From assembly GCF_963675165.1 (NCBI RefSeq), contig NC_087392.1, positions 761,001 through 825,000 of the forward strand: DNA of 64,000 nucleotides, written 5' to 3'. A program made the position numbers and the translations under genes. Positions 23,741 to 36,100 of the stretch are shown piece by piece; the stretch's first letter is position 1, and each line of letters starts with the position of its first letter. This DNA is from Halichondria panicea (lineage: Eukaryota > Porifera > Demospongiae > Suberitida > Halichondriidae). The notes under the pieces were generated by a model. The model was not told where the DNA came from. It worked only from the letters and a program-made list of their open reading frames with translations, and did no database searches.

Positions 23741-25216
23741 TTACATTACATGCACCAAATTAATATTCAAGGATACTATGATAACGATAATTTCCACTGG
23801 CTTTGACAGCTTTACTGGTTCGCCAACAATCCCACTTCGATCCACCATTTCCGTATCACACCAGTGAAATATAAGTGGGTCGTCCTCATGGATGCCACTA
23901 GACATATATCCCTCATCACATTCACAGTAGATGCCATTCTGCACGCCATGGTTGCATTGTATCTCCTTCTCCTCACCATCAATCTGTCAACAGTCAAATT
24001 TAAAGCAATAATAAAATTTAATATAGTTATAGCTTACAATGTTCTTGAGACGTTGCGACTGTAAGTTGGGAAAGTACATGGACTGCGACGGGTCAATCTC
24101 TACTGGTATCTCTGTGTCTGATTCAACTTCAGAGAAGGTATTGTCTTCAAAGTCCAATCTATGACAGATGTTGCTCTCCCAGTCATAGTACTGTATACAA
24201 TAGTAATCATTCGATTTAATCACAATTTTTTACCGCTATGATTTCGATGTCGTCTTGTCCCCGGGTGTCACACTGAACTACTGCCTCACATTTGCCAGTT
24301 GCATTGCGATAGAAGTTCCTGCGACCTTTGTACTTGATGGCACAGTCTGCTGGAGAGCAAGCTCTATCTGCGTCCTGTAATATAATAAGTATAACAACAC
24401 ATTATTTTGTTACCTCATTTTATATAACTAGCAGCTAGCTAAAGTATTTTACCTGATCAATTCCCGTGCAACTTGGAGTATCAATATCTGCGATATTGAC
24501 TTACAAATAAACCATACAAATAATTATTGTCTCAGAATATTCACCGTTTATTGTTGGTGCTGTGTTGTATTCCAAAGTATACACAAAGCCGATATCTTTT
24601 CCTGCTGTAATTTCGAAGCTGCAGTTTCCTTTTCTGTACCTTGAGTACTAAACAATTGATGGGGTTTCATTAATGGCCATCAACCCACGAATAAGTTTGG
24701 CTTACCAAATTCCTGAACATAAACAATGCTCTCCCACTGTTATTACCCACAAACTGATCAATCCTTGGCCCGAGGCGGAGAATGACTGGAGGCCGCAACT
24801 CTATTATCTGTTAACCAAAATTAAGCCTTATTATTATTATTATTATATTAGGGTGTACTTACTTACCTTACAATCAATATCTCCTGCTTCAATAATGAGG
24901 CAGCATTGTTTTGGTGAAACTGTTACATTCACATTGTTACCACCATTGTTCATCAGATCAAGGTCTGTAGAATACGGGAACAAAGAGATTGAGTTGATTG
25001 ATTATAGCGAATGAGTTGTAAACATGAAACTTACAAAAATGCACAACAGTTGAAAATTTCTCGACATCTTCTGTTCCAGACCTCTACAATAATGTTGCAG
25101 CATGATAAATACAACACATAGAGCAAGCACAGTACCTCTACAATCACTGGGATATAATCAGAAGCTGCACTTGCAAAAATGCATGCAGTCAAAAGTAATG
25201 TTGCTGACACTTTCAT
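23741..25216 (-). CDS. Secreted or membrane-anchored protein, unrecognised family
   Basis: Start at 25216 with signal peptide MKVSATLLLTACIFASAAS. About eight short exons can be chained on the minus strand: 25032-25083, 24866-24963, a segment ending GRALFMFRNL (about 24707-24808), one ending NTAPTING (24544-24648), DADRACSPADCAIKYKG (24232-24375), YYDWESNICHRLDFED (24039-24190), and the last, 23741-23984, with HGVQNGIYCECDEGY. Exon limits are approximate. The product is about 300 residues with many Cys, including an EGF-like CxCxxGY ending. The final 25 residues contain a hydrophobic stretch (VEIIVIIVSLNINLV), either a GPI signal or a marginal membrane segment. I do not recognise the family. 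Its stop lies 37 bp from the stop of the plus-strand coiled-coil gene. Confidence 0.6.
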
Positions 25217-25469
25217 TTTTTCTTGCTCACATTCAGCTGTATGGATCAAATGTTGTCATGGTTTCTCTACAGCTTTGTATGTTAGTGAACAAGCTCTTTT
25301 ACATGCTAAGGTTTCATGCATGATTGATCATCATCATCAAACAAAGCTTTGGTTCGAAACAACAATAAATTATTATAGTATAATTATAATTATTACGATG
25401 ATAAAAAATACAGTGCCTGAGTAAAAGTGAGACTTCCATATTCACATTGCTAGAAAAATAAGACATTTG

Positions 25470-27226
25470 TCAAGAGCTAGAGTTCACTGGTGTGGCAGAC
25501 AGACTGCTAGTTAGTGATGCAATGATACTATTCTGGGAGGAGACAGCCGTTGAGCTGCTACTTTTCTTTTGGGTAGACTGGGATAGTTGTTTTCTGAGAC
25601 CTCTGATTTCAGTCTGAGAAGAATGACACATGAATGATATAACTATGGTATGTGATAACCTTACTTGAAGTGTTTCGATAGTTTCTGTGTGCGATTTTTG
25701 CTTGTCCTGCAGCTTTATCCGTACTTCTCTGTCTTTCTCTCCCACTTCAGCTCTCAACTGACAAATCTGAAAAGCATGTTTGTTATCAGTCATAGTAGCT
25801 GGGTAGTATGGCAACCACAACTACAATCACAGTGTTGTGCAATGCACGTATGTACCTGTTTATCCTTTTCGAGAACAGTCTGTTCTTTCTGTGCCAGTTG
25901 CTTTTTCAGGCTAGATATCTACCAAGGGATAAAGATTTAGTAGCTTACAGTTAATAATCATGGTAGTTACCTCGTTTTGAAGCTTTTCAGTTTCGAGCAT
26001 GTGATTGGAAGAGAGAACCGTGTCCATTGACGGAGAATGACTAACAGAGAATACACTTCATCACACACACACACACACACGAGGTTAAACATACCTTCCG
26101 AGTATAGATAGGTGATGAGAGGTTACAGGAGCTGTCTGTGTGGAGCTAAATCTGTCCAGTTTAATCTTCTTGAAAGATGACCTACCAGGGGAGGACGTAT
26201 GAAGTTAAACAGTGCAAATGATGTACTATTCAGAGAACTTTACAATACTTACTCTCCGTCTTTATCCTTGTCCTTGTGTCTGATGGAGTGCTTGGACTTC
26301 ACTCTATTGTGCTTAGTACCAGTGGCCGAGGAGTGGGACGAGGTGGAGTTGGAGGTACCCTTTTGTTCTGCAATAGACTTTCTCTTAAACTGAGCCTTCT
26401 TAAAGTTTATGGTACAGAGTAGACAGAGAGATTTCCCATCAACCTAAATTAAGAGTAAGAGAGTCAGTGTAATCACTAAACATTAAAGTACCTTTTGTTT
26501 AACATCTTCTGGCTTGGCAAACGCACACTTCAGTTTGCAATCTTCACAGGGAATGGGGTTACCGTATTTCTTTTCAGAGCGAGAGCATCTAAGGGTTGGA
26601 GAAACAGACCATTAAGTGGTGTAGTACTCAACTTAACCAATGTTGTTGTAAAAAACCTGTTTACCGTGAACACTTCTTCCCAGTGAATGCTGATTGTAGA
26701 TTGCAAATTGAGCAAAACGAAGGCTAAAAGAGGAAAAATTCATGTTCACATTAGCTCAATAGTTACATTTTGCTCACCGTTCCATGTTCCTTGAATTCCC
26801 TAGCACAGTGCTCACATGCTGGCCGACTGTCACCGTCAGTAGAACTTCTGTGAGAAGTTTTCAAGTTGAAGTAACAAACCATAATTATTTATACGCAACA
26901 CAGAGCATGAACGTAACTCACTTGACTGGATGGAACTCTAGTCTGCAGTACGTACAAGTAACCAAGGGAAACTGCTTCCTACAGCTCTGCAAATTGAAAA
27001 ACATCACTTTTATGGGATCAAGCACAAGAGATTGTACATTGCATAGTACTAGTGGAGAGTACACAAGGCAACCAAATGCTTCGATCTCTCGTTAAAGGAA
27101 TATAATTGTATACAAACCACTCACTTTACAGAGTTGCTGGTTGGCTGAGAGATCTTCGAACTTACAGCGTCGATGGCATTTCGTACAGGCAAACAACATT
27201 TGACTCTTATCACTGTTGCTGGCCAT
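25470..27226 (-). CDS. FAM76: FAM76-family protein
   Basis: Start at 27226. The first exon reads MFACTKCHRR...EDLSANQQLCK in outline, matching the start of human FAM76A/B (YACTKCNQR, FEELSQGQQLCK). Following small exons carry the expected CxxC series (QLCKLEYCTY-type, CPICEDCKLKCAFAK, DGKSLCLLCTINFKK-type segments at 26.4-27.1 kb), then a Ser/Lys/His-rich linker near 26.3 kb and a C-terminal coiled coil (EVRIKLQDKQKSHTETIETL; human AHKETVEQLQ). Stop at 25470-25472 after a Ser/Thr-rich tail. Vertebrate FAM76B is a nuclear-speckle protein; the biochemical role is not settled. Exons run about 27124-27226, 26930-26996, 26780-26850, 26660-26720, 26520-26590, 26380-26440, 26255-26370 and 25470-26070 in pieces. 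Start codon lies 321 bp from the divergent DYNLT1 start. Confidence 0.85.
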
Positions 27227-27547
27227 GGTACCTACAAAGAGAATAGCAAATTAAATGGTATGTTTGTGTGAAAATTAACCACAGGTACAAGTTCATGCAG
27301 TCCTACAAGACCACACTCGGGCCTGGATTATAGTATCTAAAGGAGGGCATACAAAAAACAAGACTCACCATATAAATAGTGGGGGCTCTTGAAAAGGACT
27401 GAAAGTGAACAAGAAACAAGTTGGGGAGATCGTCAATTCACCAAGTGAACGGAGATACACGGAGCTCATTAGCGGACATTACATCCTGGAAACAAGGAAA
27501 CAGAGATAAGAGTGAGATAGTGAAGCGTTTGTGAAGAACTGTGTAGA
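27227..27547. promoter_or_regulatory. Bidirectional promoter region FAM76 / DYNLT1
   Basis: 321 bp between two divergent start codons. No TATA box is evident near either start. A shared promoter is inferred from spacing alone. Confidence 0.5.
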
Positions 27548-28440
27548 ATGGACGACCTGCAAGGATCAGAAGAGGTACGTACACGACTCTTAGTGTTGGC
27601 CAATAACCATTGTGTCTAACCATAGTCTATTGTGTGTCTGTAGACTGTAGACTATGTACGGTTGAAATGTGCTGTATACATGTATTTATACGTACAGAAT
27701 CTAATTATTCATCCCCACTTGTTGTAGACCACCTTTATTGTGGACGAAGTAAAGGGTGTCATCCAAGAGGTGAGAACTACGACAGGTCTTGACAAACTGG
27801 TACCAATATTCTAATTAAAGCACATTTTCTTTCGACACCGCCCATTAACATAAACTTTTTATACCACCATCAAAGGGGTTGATCACGATTGTCCACCTTA
27901 CCGGTATAATAGTTCCCTCTCTCTCTCTCTCTCATAGTCTGTGGAGAATGTGCTGGGAGCTTCAGCCTATCAGAACAACAAGGTTAACCAGTGGACATCC
28001 AGTATTGTGGAACATTGCCTCAACCAGCTCACCAAGCTGGGAAAACCGTTCAAGTATATTGGTAAGTGGAGTTTTGAGTGTGAGAAGCACAAATCTTGTT
28101 TGATACAGCCCTTCTGTTATGGATTTATAATAATAATTGACTACTGTGCTTGTGAGAGTGTTATAGGCCTTCTAGTACTGTACATGTTCTGTGTATTATT
28201 TCATTACGCTTATCCACCTGTTTTCCACACATACAGTAACTAGTGTGATCATGCAAAAGAATGGAGCAGGACTGCACACGGCTAGCTCCTGTTACTGGGA
28301 CAACTCCACAGACGGTGAGTGCTCTCCTCTCGTTATTGCTAACTGTTTAGTGTGTCACTCGTTACACAGGAAGCTGTACCATAAGATGGGAGAACAAGTC
28401 TATGTACTGCATTGTGACTGTCTTTGGACTGGCCATTTAG
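27548..28440 (+). CDS. DYNLT1: Dynein light chain Tctex-type 1
   Basis: Five exons: 27548-27574, 27728-27769, 27938-28061, 28237-28314, 28370-28440. The joined frame gives 113 residues, the same length as human DYNLT1, with near-identical blocks [56 protein letters not shown] and [11 protein letters not shown]. It is a homodimeric light chain of cytoplasmic dynein that binds the intermediate chain and cargo; all core beta strands are present. A (CT)n tract (27914-27932) forms the polypyrimidine tract before exon 3. Head-to-head with FAM76; its stop is 171 bp from the convergent MLYCD stop. Confidence 0.97.
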
Positions 28441-28611
28441 CTCACACTAACTCACTCTTCACTATGTATACGCATATTCTATTATACAATTTATTTACTA
28501 TCACCTATTGTGGTGCATTTTATATCATTGGTTGTCTGCTGTTTTAGAAAAACAAAAACAAATAAATAATAAAATGACTTCCAGTAATCGGTAGACACAC
28601 ATTTAAGAAGC

Positions 28612-28916
28612 CTACAAATGCTCATCCACTAGTTCTGAGCTATTCACTCTACCATGTATTCTATAAGAGTCACTGTTGCTGTTGATGTCGGGCAAGTGGT
28701 AGCGATAGTTCACCATTAGTCCGAGTGATCTCTCCAGTCCCCTGAGGCTAGTGTCCCCCAACCAGTTTATCCTCCAGATAGACGCTCCATTTTGTAAGTG
28801 AAAGTGAGCCACAGGGTCCAATGCATTTCCTCTACGCTTCTCGAGAGCAAGATACCTGAACACAATGGATGAAACACAATATTAAAGGGTGGTATATATA
28901 TAGTAAGTAGGTCCAA

Positions 28917-28949
<33 letters not shown>

Positions 28950-30916
28950 TTAATAGTATTAAACCACACAATGAGTTAGTGAATACCTTGAACACAACGA
29001 GAGAAGAGGTTGCTTGATAGCCTGGGCAACTGGTCCGTTGCCCTGTGAGGCCCATCCAGTGGTGGCCATGGCTATCCTCAGTGCCTCAGTAGGGCTAGCA
29101 ACCTCGGGGAGAATGCTGTCCCCACCTCTCACCTCCTCTCCCACTCCTGAATACACAAAGACACGTAAAAATATCCACATATAGTTATAATAAAAACCCT
29201 TCGAATATCTTAAGCAACTGTAGTGTGTGAGAAACCCTTTACCGCTATAGAGCACTACCTGGCTTACCATTATCCCTGAGGTGAGACTCCACCCACTTTC
29301 TGAATCCAGGGATGGGTGAGAGGGTGACAAAGTTTGTGAGCTGATGGGGGAACTCTCTCTGGAGGTGGTCCACTGCTCTCCTTATAAGGAAGTTGCCCAG
29401 CTCCACTCCAGACAAACCTAAGCTTGGTGTATAAATTGCTATACATTACAAATTCAAATGTACCTTTCTGAGTAGCTGATATTGAATAGAAAATGGCATT
29501 ACTAATATCCGTGTCTTTCTGCGATGTCCTGTCCAAAAGTTCCTATAATCCATAAGAGGATGTGAAACATTTCCCACAATACGTTTACCTAGTACCTGAA
29601 TACTGCTGGATGGTTCTGAGGTGAGAGCAACGTGCAGCACAACGATGGGCTCTCGAGGGATAGCCTTGTGTGTGAAGATGAAGCAACGTCTGTTAGAGCC
29701 GACCCTGTGCTTGAGGTCCTTCCAATGCCTCAGTCTGTGCACAGCCTCGTAGTCACTGATCTTCTCCAGAATGTCACAGGGAGATTCCCAGGTGATGTGT
29801 TGGAGCTCCATTAGCTGAGGAGTGAACCACTCGCTCAGGGTCTCCCTCAATCGTGTGTCTAGCTCTGAAAGGAGGAACGTTGAGCTGCCAGGAGCTGCAC
29901 TCTGTTTACTCTTCAGGATCTCCTGTATCAAGAATACAATCCCTTCACTAAAAAGGGGAGCCACACCTAACATGTAAATGTAGCTACACAAGGGGCTATC
30001 TGCAAGCAACTGTGGTGGTCAAACACATAATAGAAACAGCTACAAGAAATCTCACAAGCCCGCAACAAGGTATCAATCGCACAGTTATTTAAAAGACATC
30101 TTGAAATTGTGAAAATGCACAATTCTAACTAAAAGTTACGAGCACTCATAGTTAGCCATCAAAATAGGCCCACTTCTAACTCACAAGCAGGTCTCCTCTG
30201 AGGTCCACTAGGAACTTGATTCCACCTTCCACTCTGGCAATGTGAGAGAAGAGCTCACCGTAGAACGGAGTGAGGGTTTGTCTCAGACTAGACCCAGACA
30301 TTAAGAGAGTGCTGTCACTTCTTTGCTATAAGCATGTAACATAACTATCAGTAGTCAGAAAAGTACCAAGACCTTACATTAGCATGCAGATCCACAAACT
30401 TTTGAGCTTTCGTAGTGATTCTCTCATGGTCAACTCCCAGGTCACCAGCTATAACTGATAGGAACAGCTTCTTGCTCTCCATGTTGCCCAGGCAATGGTA
30501 GTAGTCAATCATATTATTGGCGATAGTCTATACAAAATGAATATTACTTGTGGTTTTTATACAAACGAAATTACCTCAGGAGCCACACCTTCCTCGTTAT
30601 TAAGACCCATCCAATGGACAAGATCATTGCGAGCTGCGTTCAGAGCTGACAGGGAGTCAGGACCCAATCCCAGACCATCTCTTATCTTAGCAGTGTGGGA
30701 GAGCTGGGAGGAGAGTCTAGTGAAGAATGGTCCCTCAAGGTAGACATTGGAGGAATATCGCACAGACTGCTGTGAGCGTGAGTGGAGTGTCAGGTTAATA
30801 TAAAATGATTGATAAATAGACCTCACTCACCTCTCACTCACCTTTATCAAGAAAGAAAATGTGTTATCCTTTTTAGTGAGCCACACAAGCCTTCTGCAGC
30901 TCCTAACAAAAGCCAT
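28612..30916 (-). CDS. MLYCD: Malonyl-CoA decarboxylase
   Basis: Decarboxylates malonyl-CoA to acetyl-CoA, relieving CPT1 inhibition and clearing mitochondrial malonyl-CoA. Nine exons, about 30842-30916, 30572-30776, 30379-30529, 30184-30326, 29598-29923, 29462-29542, 29263-29417, 29005-29147, 28612-28858. Diagnostic blocks: [84 protein letters not shown], and the catalytic C-terminal [20 protein letters not shown] with VNYRYHLPD. The N-terminus [16 protein letters not shown] is basic and amphipathic, consistent with a mitochondrial presequence. The C-terminus ends VDEHL, not the SKL peroxisomal signal of mammalian MLYCD. Divergent start 159 bp from PRDX4. Confidence 0.95.
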
Positions 30917-31075
30917 TCTCTTCTTTCTTGATCAACTGTGTTTTTGTCACACTTAAAAATATTGACCCTTTACCAGTGAGAGTTAGTCCTATCCATTATT
31001 CACATGCTAATGTATCGCGCATTACCAATTATTATATTGTTTGAGCAGGTGTAGATACGGTTGAGTGATCACAAA
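30917..31075. promoter_or_regulatory. Bidirectional promoter region MLYCD / PRDX4
   Basis: 159 bp between divergent start codons, the shortest such gap in the window. Contains ACCAAT near 31024 and the CG-bearing stretch GTATCGCGCATT near 31013. Confidence 0.55.
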
Positions 31076-32312
31076 ATGAAGTTTGAACTATTCTTCTTGA
31101 GTGTGGTGTGTCTGCTCAAAGGAACAGCATCTCAGTTGGACCAATGTCAGGTCTACTATGGAGGGATGGTGTTTCCTGATGGAAGGAGATCCATGGAGCA
31201 TGGCATTCACTTGAGCAAGACTCAGAGTAAGTACATGCATATTCTGCAGTGAGATAATGAATATTTTGTCTTCATTACATTAGTAACTAAGCCAGCCCCT
31301 GACTGGAATGGAACTGCTGTACTGAATGGAGAATTCATTGAGATGAAGTTATCAGATTTCAAAGGTGTGTGCAACTACTACCTCCGGTAGTGTATATCGA
31401 TACCTCTTTCTTTGTCACACTACAGGAAAGTACTTGGTGTTCTTCTTTTACCCTCTCGACTTGTAAGTGTATACAGTATCAATGTCCCTGTCATTCAGCT
31501 TATTGCTCCCCCTCCACCCAGCACCTTCGTGTGCCCCACTGAGATCCTGGCTTTCAGTGATCGTATTGATGAATTTAAAGCCCTGAACACTGAAGTTGTG
31601 GGCTGCTCTGTGGACTCCAAGTACACTCATTTTGCGTGGATAGCTACCCCTCGAAATGAAGGGGGATTGTCTGACCTCAAGATCCCGCTGCTCTCCGATC
31701 TCACGAAACAGATCTCCCGTGACTACGGAGTGCTGCTAGACGATGTTGGCCACGCACTCAGGTAGGGTTGTCTGTCTGTATGCTGCTTTCAGTGATACCT
31801 CTGTGACCATTGTAACGGTACTGAAATGTTTAGACTATGGTAACACTTTTGTGGTTGTGAATATACATCACTTGTGTTTAGTGAGGGAAGTGTCACAACA
31901 CTGTCTCGTATGGTACAGTACTTTATGCTTTTGTCTATACAGAGGTTTGTTTATCATTGACGCTAAAGGAATTCTGAGGCAGATCACAATGAATGACCTC
32001 CCAGTAAGTTGGTTGTCACCATAGTGAGCTTTTGGTTGATTGACTGTGTTTACCCGTGCAGGTCGGTCGGTCAGTAGATGAAACGCTTCGTCTGGTGCAA
32101 GCATTTCAATACACTGATCAGAGAGGAGAAGGTCTAAATATGTGTAACTAACTGAATAGTCCTTACCAGCCTAACACACGTACATGTAGATATAATCTAA
32201 TACTTGGAAGCCATTGTCTCTTACAAAATGAATACTTAGTAACAACGCAATCTCACGTTAACAAGCTGAGCATTATGTAACAGTTTTACGAAAGGCCTAT
32301 TGACCCCCCCCC

Positions 32313-32390
<78 letters not shown>

Positions 32391-32593
32391 CAGTATGCCC
32401 AGCTGGCTGGAAACCTGGTGAGAAGACGGTAAGTATACGAAACTACTGTTTTAATAGCAGGCTTAAGAAATGTTCAACCCTCATCCTCCTACAGATAAAA
32501 CCTGACCCTGTGGCTAAGAAAGAATACTTCTCTCAAGCGTTCTGTGAGAACCCAGAGCAGACCACTACCAAGAAAGAGAAGAAAGAGAATTAA
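31076..32593 (+). CDS. PRDX4: Peroxiredoxin-4, secretory-pathway 2-Cys peroxiredoxin
   Basis: Reduces H2O2 in the ER and helps oxidative folding. Start at 31076 ([19 protein letters not shown], signal peptide). Eight exons: 31076-31226, 31284-31364, 31426-31462, 31522-31761, 31943-32003, 32062-32131, 32394-32428, 32495-32593. The PRDX4-type N-terminal Cys segment ([14 protein letters not shown]) and HLSK are present. Peroxidatic Cys lies in FTFVCPTE (about residue 94) and resolving Cys in [11 protein letters not shown]. The GGLG motif reads GGLS, and the C-terminal YF motif is kept (KKEYFSQ), so the overoxidation-sensitive architecture is largely preserved. After YF there are about 18 extra residues with one more Cys and a KKEKKEN end, absent from human PRDX4. 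No KDEL. The resolving Cys is encoded by a 35-nt exon directly after a long CA repeat. Confidence 0.95.
32306..32388. repeat. C-run plus (CA)n microsatellite before PRDX4 exon 7
   Basis: About eleven C followed by about 38 CA dinucleotides, ending a few bases before the acceptor ATGCAG of the 35-nt exon 32394-32428. Confidence 0.95.
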
Positions 32594-32711
32594 ATATTCA
32601 TTATTATCATTTCCACATGTTGATAGGTTGTTATAATTATACCATAATTATTTGAAACTGTTTATCGATAAAAATGATTATATCAGAAATACATTTATTA
32701 TTATATTCAAA

Positions 32712-33135
32712 TTAAATTCGAGGAAGTTTCTCATAAAACAATAAATAAGCCTGACTCTTCATGACCTCACTCTCGGAGGCTGTTCTCACATGACTGTCAC
32801 TAATGTAATACCACTGTCCTTTGGTGGATGAAAGATCAAAGTTCAGAGTACATTTGGGGTCAGCTATACACGCTCCACTGCTGTGTACAGCATCATCATC
32901 AGATTCAGTAAGGGGGCTTGATGCACTTGCTGCATTGCAGTCTTCAGTAGTAGTTGGGTTGACGGGTGAGTTTTCTTTAATAGGAAGGTCCTTGGCACTG
33001 CTTGGGTTGGTGATCTTTGGAGGTGTGCGTAGCTTGACGTAGGCGACGTAGTGTCCACCTTGCATGCTTCCACTGTGTTCCACAATGCCATACAGAGAGT
33101 AGAGGAGTTCACTGGAGGGAGCCCCGTCTGTATCA

Positions 33136-33179
<44 letters not shown>

Positions 33180-36100
33180 GCGTGTTGATGGAGAAGAACG
33201 TACTGTATCAGCTAGATTGTATGTGTACCTAACACTATTATATCCATAGCCTAAGGTTCTAACTTTAGCTCTACATTACAAGTACATGCATGCCCAGGGG
33301 AATTATACATGTAATATACACGACTGTACGCCCACTATCACTCAACATAAATCAATAACAAAGCATGTACCCTCACCTGACCAGTACCCACACAGAATGG
33401 ACTCATATCGAGCAGAGCTGGGAAGGAGACGTACTTGTTGTTCTTCTGCAGACGGCGGCCATGTTGTATGAACCTCTTCAAGTGGAGGGTGAGAATGGGA
33501 GGGACCTTCTCTACCAGCATCTGTTTGGTGGCCTCACAAAATGCAATACTAGACATCGGCGTTGGCTTGGGTTTGGGCAGCTCATCTTCACTGCTCTCCT
33601 CGTTGTCAGCATCTATGGAAGGAGGTTAAATGATATAATAATGGCTTAAGATCCATTACCTGCACTTTGTTCAAAGCTGTCTTCATTCCCGTGAGCACTG
33701 ACATCGTCAACTGAATGGGAAGAGTCTGCTCGGCCATTGTTGTCCTCCTTGCCTCGAGAGTCAGTATCCTCTTGACATTCATCATCAACCACAATGTCGG
33801 TCACAGCTGTACTATCATCTTCAGCTGGGAACAAGTCATCAGCAAAGTCTGCAACAACATCGTTACCTTCAGAAACTGAGGATTGTTGATTAGACAACTT
33901 GTTAGTGATAGTGACATCTTCCTGAGTTTTCTCTTCAGTGTCCACTTTGACTTCACATGTATCTCGAGAATTGGAATCAGAAGGGACATCCTCTTCAATA
34001 GCTTTGTCATCCATAGCTTCATTTTTGGTAGCTTCCTCTTCTTTAGGTGGGCTGTTGGAATCAGTAATCTCGGATTGACCTTCGTACTTCAGCTTTGTGC
34101 ACACGACACACGCAAACTTGTTGGCTCCCGTCAATTGCTCTGGAGTGGAAAACTTCTTTAGAGAGGCCTCTAGTGAGTCCGGGTCGACATTGAGAGATTT
34201 AAAACGTCGTACAAGCGACTCAGGCTCTGGGCCTGCAGCGAGAGAGGTTGTATTAGACTCAACGTTAGGGGACGAAACTGCTTGTACTGGTTCACTTTCT
34301 TCGATTGCCTGAGCTGTTTCGATATTGGCAGTTTCTTGTTGTTCCATTGTTTCCTCTAAGTTGCTAGTACATTCACTATCTGCGGTGGTAATAAGTCCGA
34401 GGTCATTTCCTCCCTCCCGTGGTTCACTCATAGAGTTGGTATCCAGCACTGGACCATCAGCTGCATAGCCGTCCACATCATGACGTGTCATGTTCATGTT
34501 TGAGCTGTCTGTTTCTGCCACTGGTTGGTCGATGGAAACAGTTGTAGGGATTTCTGTGTTCAACGTACTGTCGACTGATACGCCGTCTTGTTTAATATCG
34601 GTTGTTTCTGAATCTTTATCTAGGCCTTCACTTTCTTTTGGAGCAGCATCTTCTAGCTCCTTCACATTCGTTTGTTCTTGATTAACAGAGCTCTCTTGTG
34701 CATCGACCGTCGGGAGGTTCTCCACACTCAGGCTGTGCTCAGTAGGCGATGAGGGACGATTCTCACTCAAAAACTTGTTGAGGCTTTTTTTGCTAGCCGT
34801 TCTTGTAGCTTTCCTAGCTTGCTTCTCCTGCATAAATAATTTACCGTGTGAATAATTATGACGTACGTATGTGTTCACATATAATATAAGAATTCTTGCC
34901 ATTTTTTTGAGCTGGTGCTTTGAGAGCTCAGGACGAGGTTTTGGTGCTGAAACCTTCCCGGGGTTGGGGTCTGCCTTCTTCTTGGACTTGCTCCTAGTCT
35001 GGTAACCCACCGGAGAGAAATCATTAGACATGCTCTGTGGAGATAATGATTATAATATAAATTTTACACAGTAAAATCAGTGTTTTTGTGTTGTGATTTC
35101 ATCAAACTGCAACCACGAAGATATTATCCACGAAATGTCTTAACTACGAGTGCTGACCTTGTCGTTGGTAATAGGCAGGGATAGGTCAAGGAAGGTTTCA
35201 TGCATCGTTGACTTCTGAAAAGGCATATACATTAACGGTACCAATCAGTACAGTTTTCCAGTACTCACATTTTCGCATTCATTGCAAACTACTGTGCTTG
35301 TCAGAACACCCCCAAAAGCACTGTCCACAAAGGTGGTCTGAAGATGAGCCTGAAGACCGTATGCTGTGACAACAATTGAAATTAAGACAGATAATTATAG
35401 CTTACCATGTGGCTTAATATATAATAACTACACTGCTACCTCCCACCATGTCCCCATCCCCCGTTTAATCAATGGGTCGGAAACCCTTTTAGCTGCTATA
35501 ACTTAAATTAAAAGGATCCAATTTCAACGATTTTTTGATTTTCTGAAAGCTTAGAAAGAGACCTTTCAAATGATGTGTTTAAAACAAAAATTTGGCTGAG
35601 GCCATAATTTGTCATTTTTTGCCTTGGACCATGGGCTATAATAATCCATGGTGTTTGGGCCAAAATTGGCAAATTCTTTCATCTCTCAAATATGAACATT
35701 GATGATACCATTTGAAAGGTCTCTTTCTAAGGTTTCAGAAAATCAGAAAATCATTGAAATTGATAACACAGAATTCAAGTTATGGCAGCTGAAAGAGTGT
35801 CCGAACCGTTGATTAAACAGGAGATGATATTTAATCCCCAGTGAAGAGCGTACCTCTAATATCTGCCCGGTCAGAATCAGTGAGATGCTCTTTCTTGTTC
35901 TTGGTACCCGCAACGTTATACGAAGTTAGTATGGCCCTCTTGATCCTCTGTGTGTGAATATGTGTTAAAATAATCATCACCATCTCCAACTTTCTTACCG
36001 TAATTTCCTCAGAACGCAGAGCATCCAAGAGGCACCTGAGCAGTTCCTGGCTGTCCTGTTGGTGATAGCCAGAGAATCTTGGAGCTCTGAGCACAGAAAT

